In this document: piece by piece, positions 4,647 through 5,783 of the stretch
How the letters are laid out: each line of letters begins with the position of its first letter
Position numbering within the stretch: position 1 is the first letter of the stretch
Assembly: GCA_900555105.1 (NCBI GenBank)
Contig: USJP01000124.1
Span: 1-5,783, forward strand
Source: an uncultured Coriobacteriaceae bacterium
Lineage (GTDB): Bacteria; Actinomycetota; Coriobacteriia; Coriobacteriales; UMGS124
Direction: 5' to 3'
Length of the DNA: 5,783 nucleotides
The notes under the pieces: generated by a model
Seen by the model: only the letters and a program-made list of their open reading frames with translations
Databases searched by the model: none
What the model was told of the DNA's origin: nothing
Made by a program: the position numbers and the translations under genes

Positions 4647-5783
4647 TTAGAACGCCTCCCTTTCCTCGTCAGTCATGGGCTTCCACTCCTGCAGGCGCGG
4701 GTCGTCACCCGAAGTAATGATCTCGATGCCAGTCTCGGGGTCGCAGGGGATGATGCGTCCGTCCGGGCAATTATCCTCAGTGCACTTGTAAACCTTCACG
4801 AGGTATGCGCGCAGCGTGCTCGTACCCAGGTGCGGGTCCTGGGCATACTGGTCTACCAGGACGTTGATGTTGGAAAGGTCCCAACCGTGATTGGGAGCGG
4901 GCAGCTCTGGATACCACCAGCCGTGGTCGGCCTCGATGACGCGCGGGTCAATGCCTGCAAACAGATCGGCAGTTTCACGAATCCTGCCGCGACGCGACTC
5001 AATCCAGCACCAATCCCCCTGCTCGATGCCCAGTTCAGCCGCCGTGTCAGGGTGGATTTGGAACTTAGGCACGGGGTACTGCTCGCGAAGATACGGCCGC
5101 TGACGCCCCTCCGAGTGGAAGAAGAGCGGGTTGCGGCGACCCGTGGTCATGATAAGCGGGTATTCCTCATACACCTCGGGAGTCTGATAAGGGCTCTCGT
5201 AAGGCTCGCGCACCGTGGGCAGTGCGGCCAGGTAGTCGTCCTCGCGACCAACCTCGCGGTCGATGCCGCGCGTATCGGCCGGGTAAGACTCCAGGATGGT
5301 GCTCCACAGCTCAAACTTACCGGTGGGCGTGGGGAAACCGGTGGGACCAGGCTTGCCCGTGGTGTTGAAGTCGGGGCTCTCCGGATCGAAGTATCCCTGA
5401 GGTGCGCGCAGCCAACCCCACATATAGCGACGATAGTACCCAAAGGGGCTCATCTTCTTGAGCGACCACTGGCCATGCTCCTGGAACTTGTCGCAGAAGT
5501 CCTGGTAGGAGTCAAACTCCAGGGGTGCGCCATTCAAGCCGAGCTCAGTGGGGCCTCCTGCCTGCATCACGTGACCGTCCATGAAGTCCATGGGCTTCAT
5601 GGTGATGACCGACATGTCGAGGGCCTGCTCGTCGCTGGGCCACTGCGTATCGCCAAACTGGGCAAGGAAGGGCGTGTGCGACTTGTCCTCGGGCCACCCG
5701 GGGTTGCCGAGCTTGGGCGTAAGCTTGTTGATAAGCGTCATTGAGTCCCACTTGGCCTCGGCCAGAGGCTCCACAATCTTCAC
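4647..5783 (-). CDS. Molybdopterin oxidoreductase (DMSO reductase superfamily), catalytic subunit, C-terminal part
   Basis: The frame is open to the right edge, so the last 378 residues of a protein probably of 800-1000 are visible. The GTG at the very edge is not evidence of a start. The N-terminal [4Fe-4S] site, any Tat leader and the Mo ligand residue are outside. Visible are TPTGKFELWSTILES (152-166), typical of the end of the molybdopterin domain, then the dinucleotide-binding C-terminal domain from about residue 208 (PLIMTTGRRNPLFFHS, FQIHPDTAAELGI, GDWCWIESRRGRI, RVIEADHGWWYPE) to about 330. A tail of about 48 residues follows with three extra cysteines (334, 339, 347). The ADHGWWYPE stretch recalls the branch holding acetylene hydratase, pyrogallol transhydroxylase and Coriobacterial catechol dehydroxylases, but this is recollection, not alignment. 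It heads an operon with a DmsB-like subunit and a TorD chaperone. Substrate unknown. Confidence 0.92.
   Translation of the reverse strand: MKIVEPLAEAKWDSMTLINKLTPKLGNPGWPEDKSHTPFLAQFGDTQWPSDEQALDMSVITMKPMDFMDGHVMQAGGPTELGLNGAPLEFDSYQDFCDKFQEHGQWSLKKMSPFGYYRRYMWGWLRAPQGYFDPESPDFNTTGKPGPTGFPTPTGKFELWSTILESYPADTRGIDREVGREDDYLAALPTVREPYESPYQTPEVYEEYPLIMTTGRRNPLFFHSEGRQRPYLREQYPVPKFQIHPDTAAELGIEQGDWCWIESRRGRIRETADLFAGIDPRVIEADHGWWYPELPAPNHGWDLSNINVLVDQYAQDPHLGTSTLRAYLVKVYKCTEDNCPDGRIIPCDPETGIEIITSGDDPRLQEWKPMTDEEREAF
4655..4660 (-). promoter_or_regulatory. Shine-Dalgarno of the Fe-S subunit inside the upstream gene
   Basis: GGGAGG on the minus strand encodes part of the final Glu-Arg-Glu-Ala-Phe of the catalytic subunit and sits 8 bases before the ATG of the Fe-S subunit. 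Stop and start codons are adjacent (TAA then ATG, no spacer), so ribosomes ending one gene can begin the next. Confidence 0.75.

Noticed and set aside
4005..5744. 579-codon plus-strand open frame
   Set aside because: It lies antisense to three well-supported genes (molybdoenzyme, Fe-S subunit, chaperone). Long antisense frames are expected in G/C-rich coding DNA, and the peptide has no recognisable domain.

Overview
The window is G+C-rich with G/C-rich third codon positions. It carries a zinc-ribbon topoisomerase III end, a cytoplasmic asparaginase, and a molybdopterin oxidoreductase / four-cluster ferredoxin / TorD chaperone set. This mix, plus the protein style, suggests an anaerobic gut actinobacterium of the class Coriobacteriia (Collinsella/Eggerthella-like). 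That placement is inferred from gene content and recognition of the proteins, not from a database search.

Layout. (1) 1-386, + strand: the C-terminal end of a type IA DNA topoisomerase (TopB-like), followed by a possible terminator. (2) 387-1110: 724 bases with no convincing gene. They hold a mirror-symmetric structure: three copies of a ~27-30 base near-palindromic repeat at an exact 41-base period, a perfect 15-bp hairpin, then two copies in the opposite orientation, again at exactly 41 bases. A weaker hairpin lies outside each arm. (3) 1111-2136, - strand: type I L-asparaginase. (4) 2137-2499: upstream region of ansA and of a divergent gene, with a hydrophobic reading frame that may be a gene remnant, a dyad related to the repeats, and weak promoter-like elements. 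(5) 2500-3213, + strand: an integral membrane protein resembling the ferric-reductase-like / MsrQ (YedZ) cytochrome b family. It ends at a strong hairpin terminator (3243-3294) shared with the convergent operon. (6) 5783-3356, - strand: a tightly packed operon of a molybdopterin oxidoreductase catalytic subunit (C-terminal 378 residues only), a DmsB-like 4x[4Fe-4S] electron-transfer subunit whose ATG directly abuts the TAA of the first gene, and a TorD-family chaperone.

How the genes work together. The operon encodes a complex iron-sulfur molybdoenzyme of the DMSO reductase superfamily: a catalytic subunit, an electron-transfer partner and the chaperone that holds the apoenzyme until cofactor insertion. 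No DmsC/NrfD-type membrane anchor lies between the Fe-S subunit and the chaperone, so coupling to the quinone pool is unexplained within the window. The neighbouring convergent haem-protein candidate or a gene upstream of position 5783 could supply it. The substrate cannot be read from the sequence. The most unusual non-coding signal is the symmetric 41-base repeat element at about 556-985.
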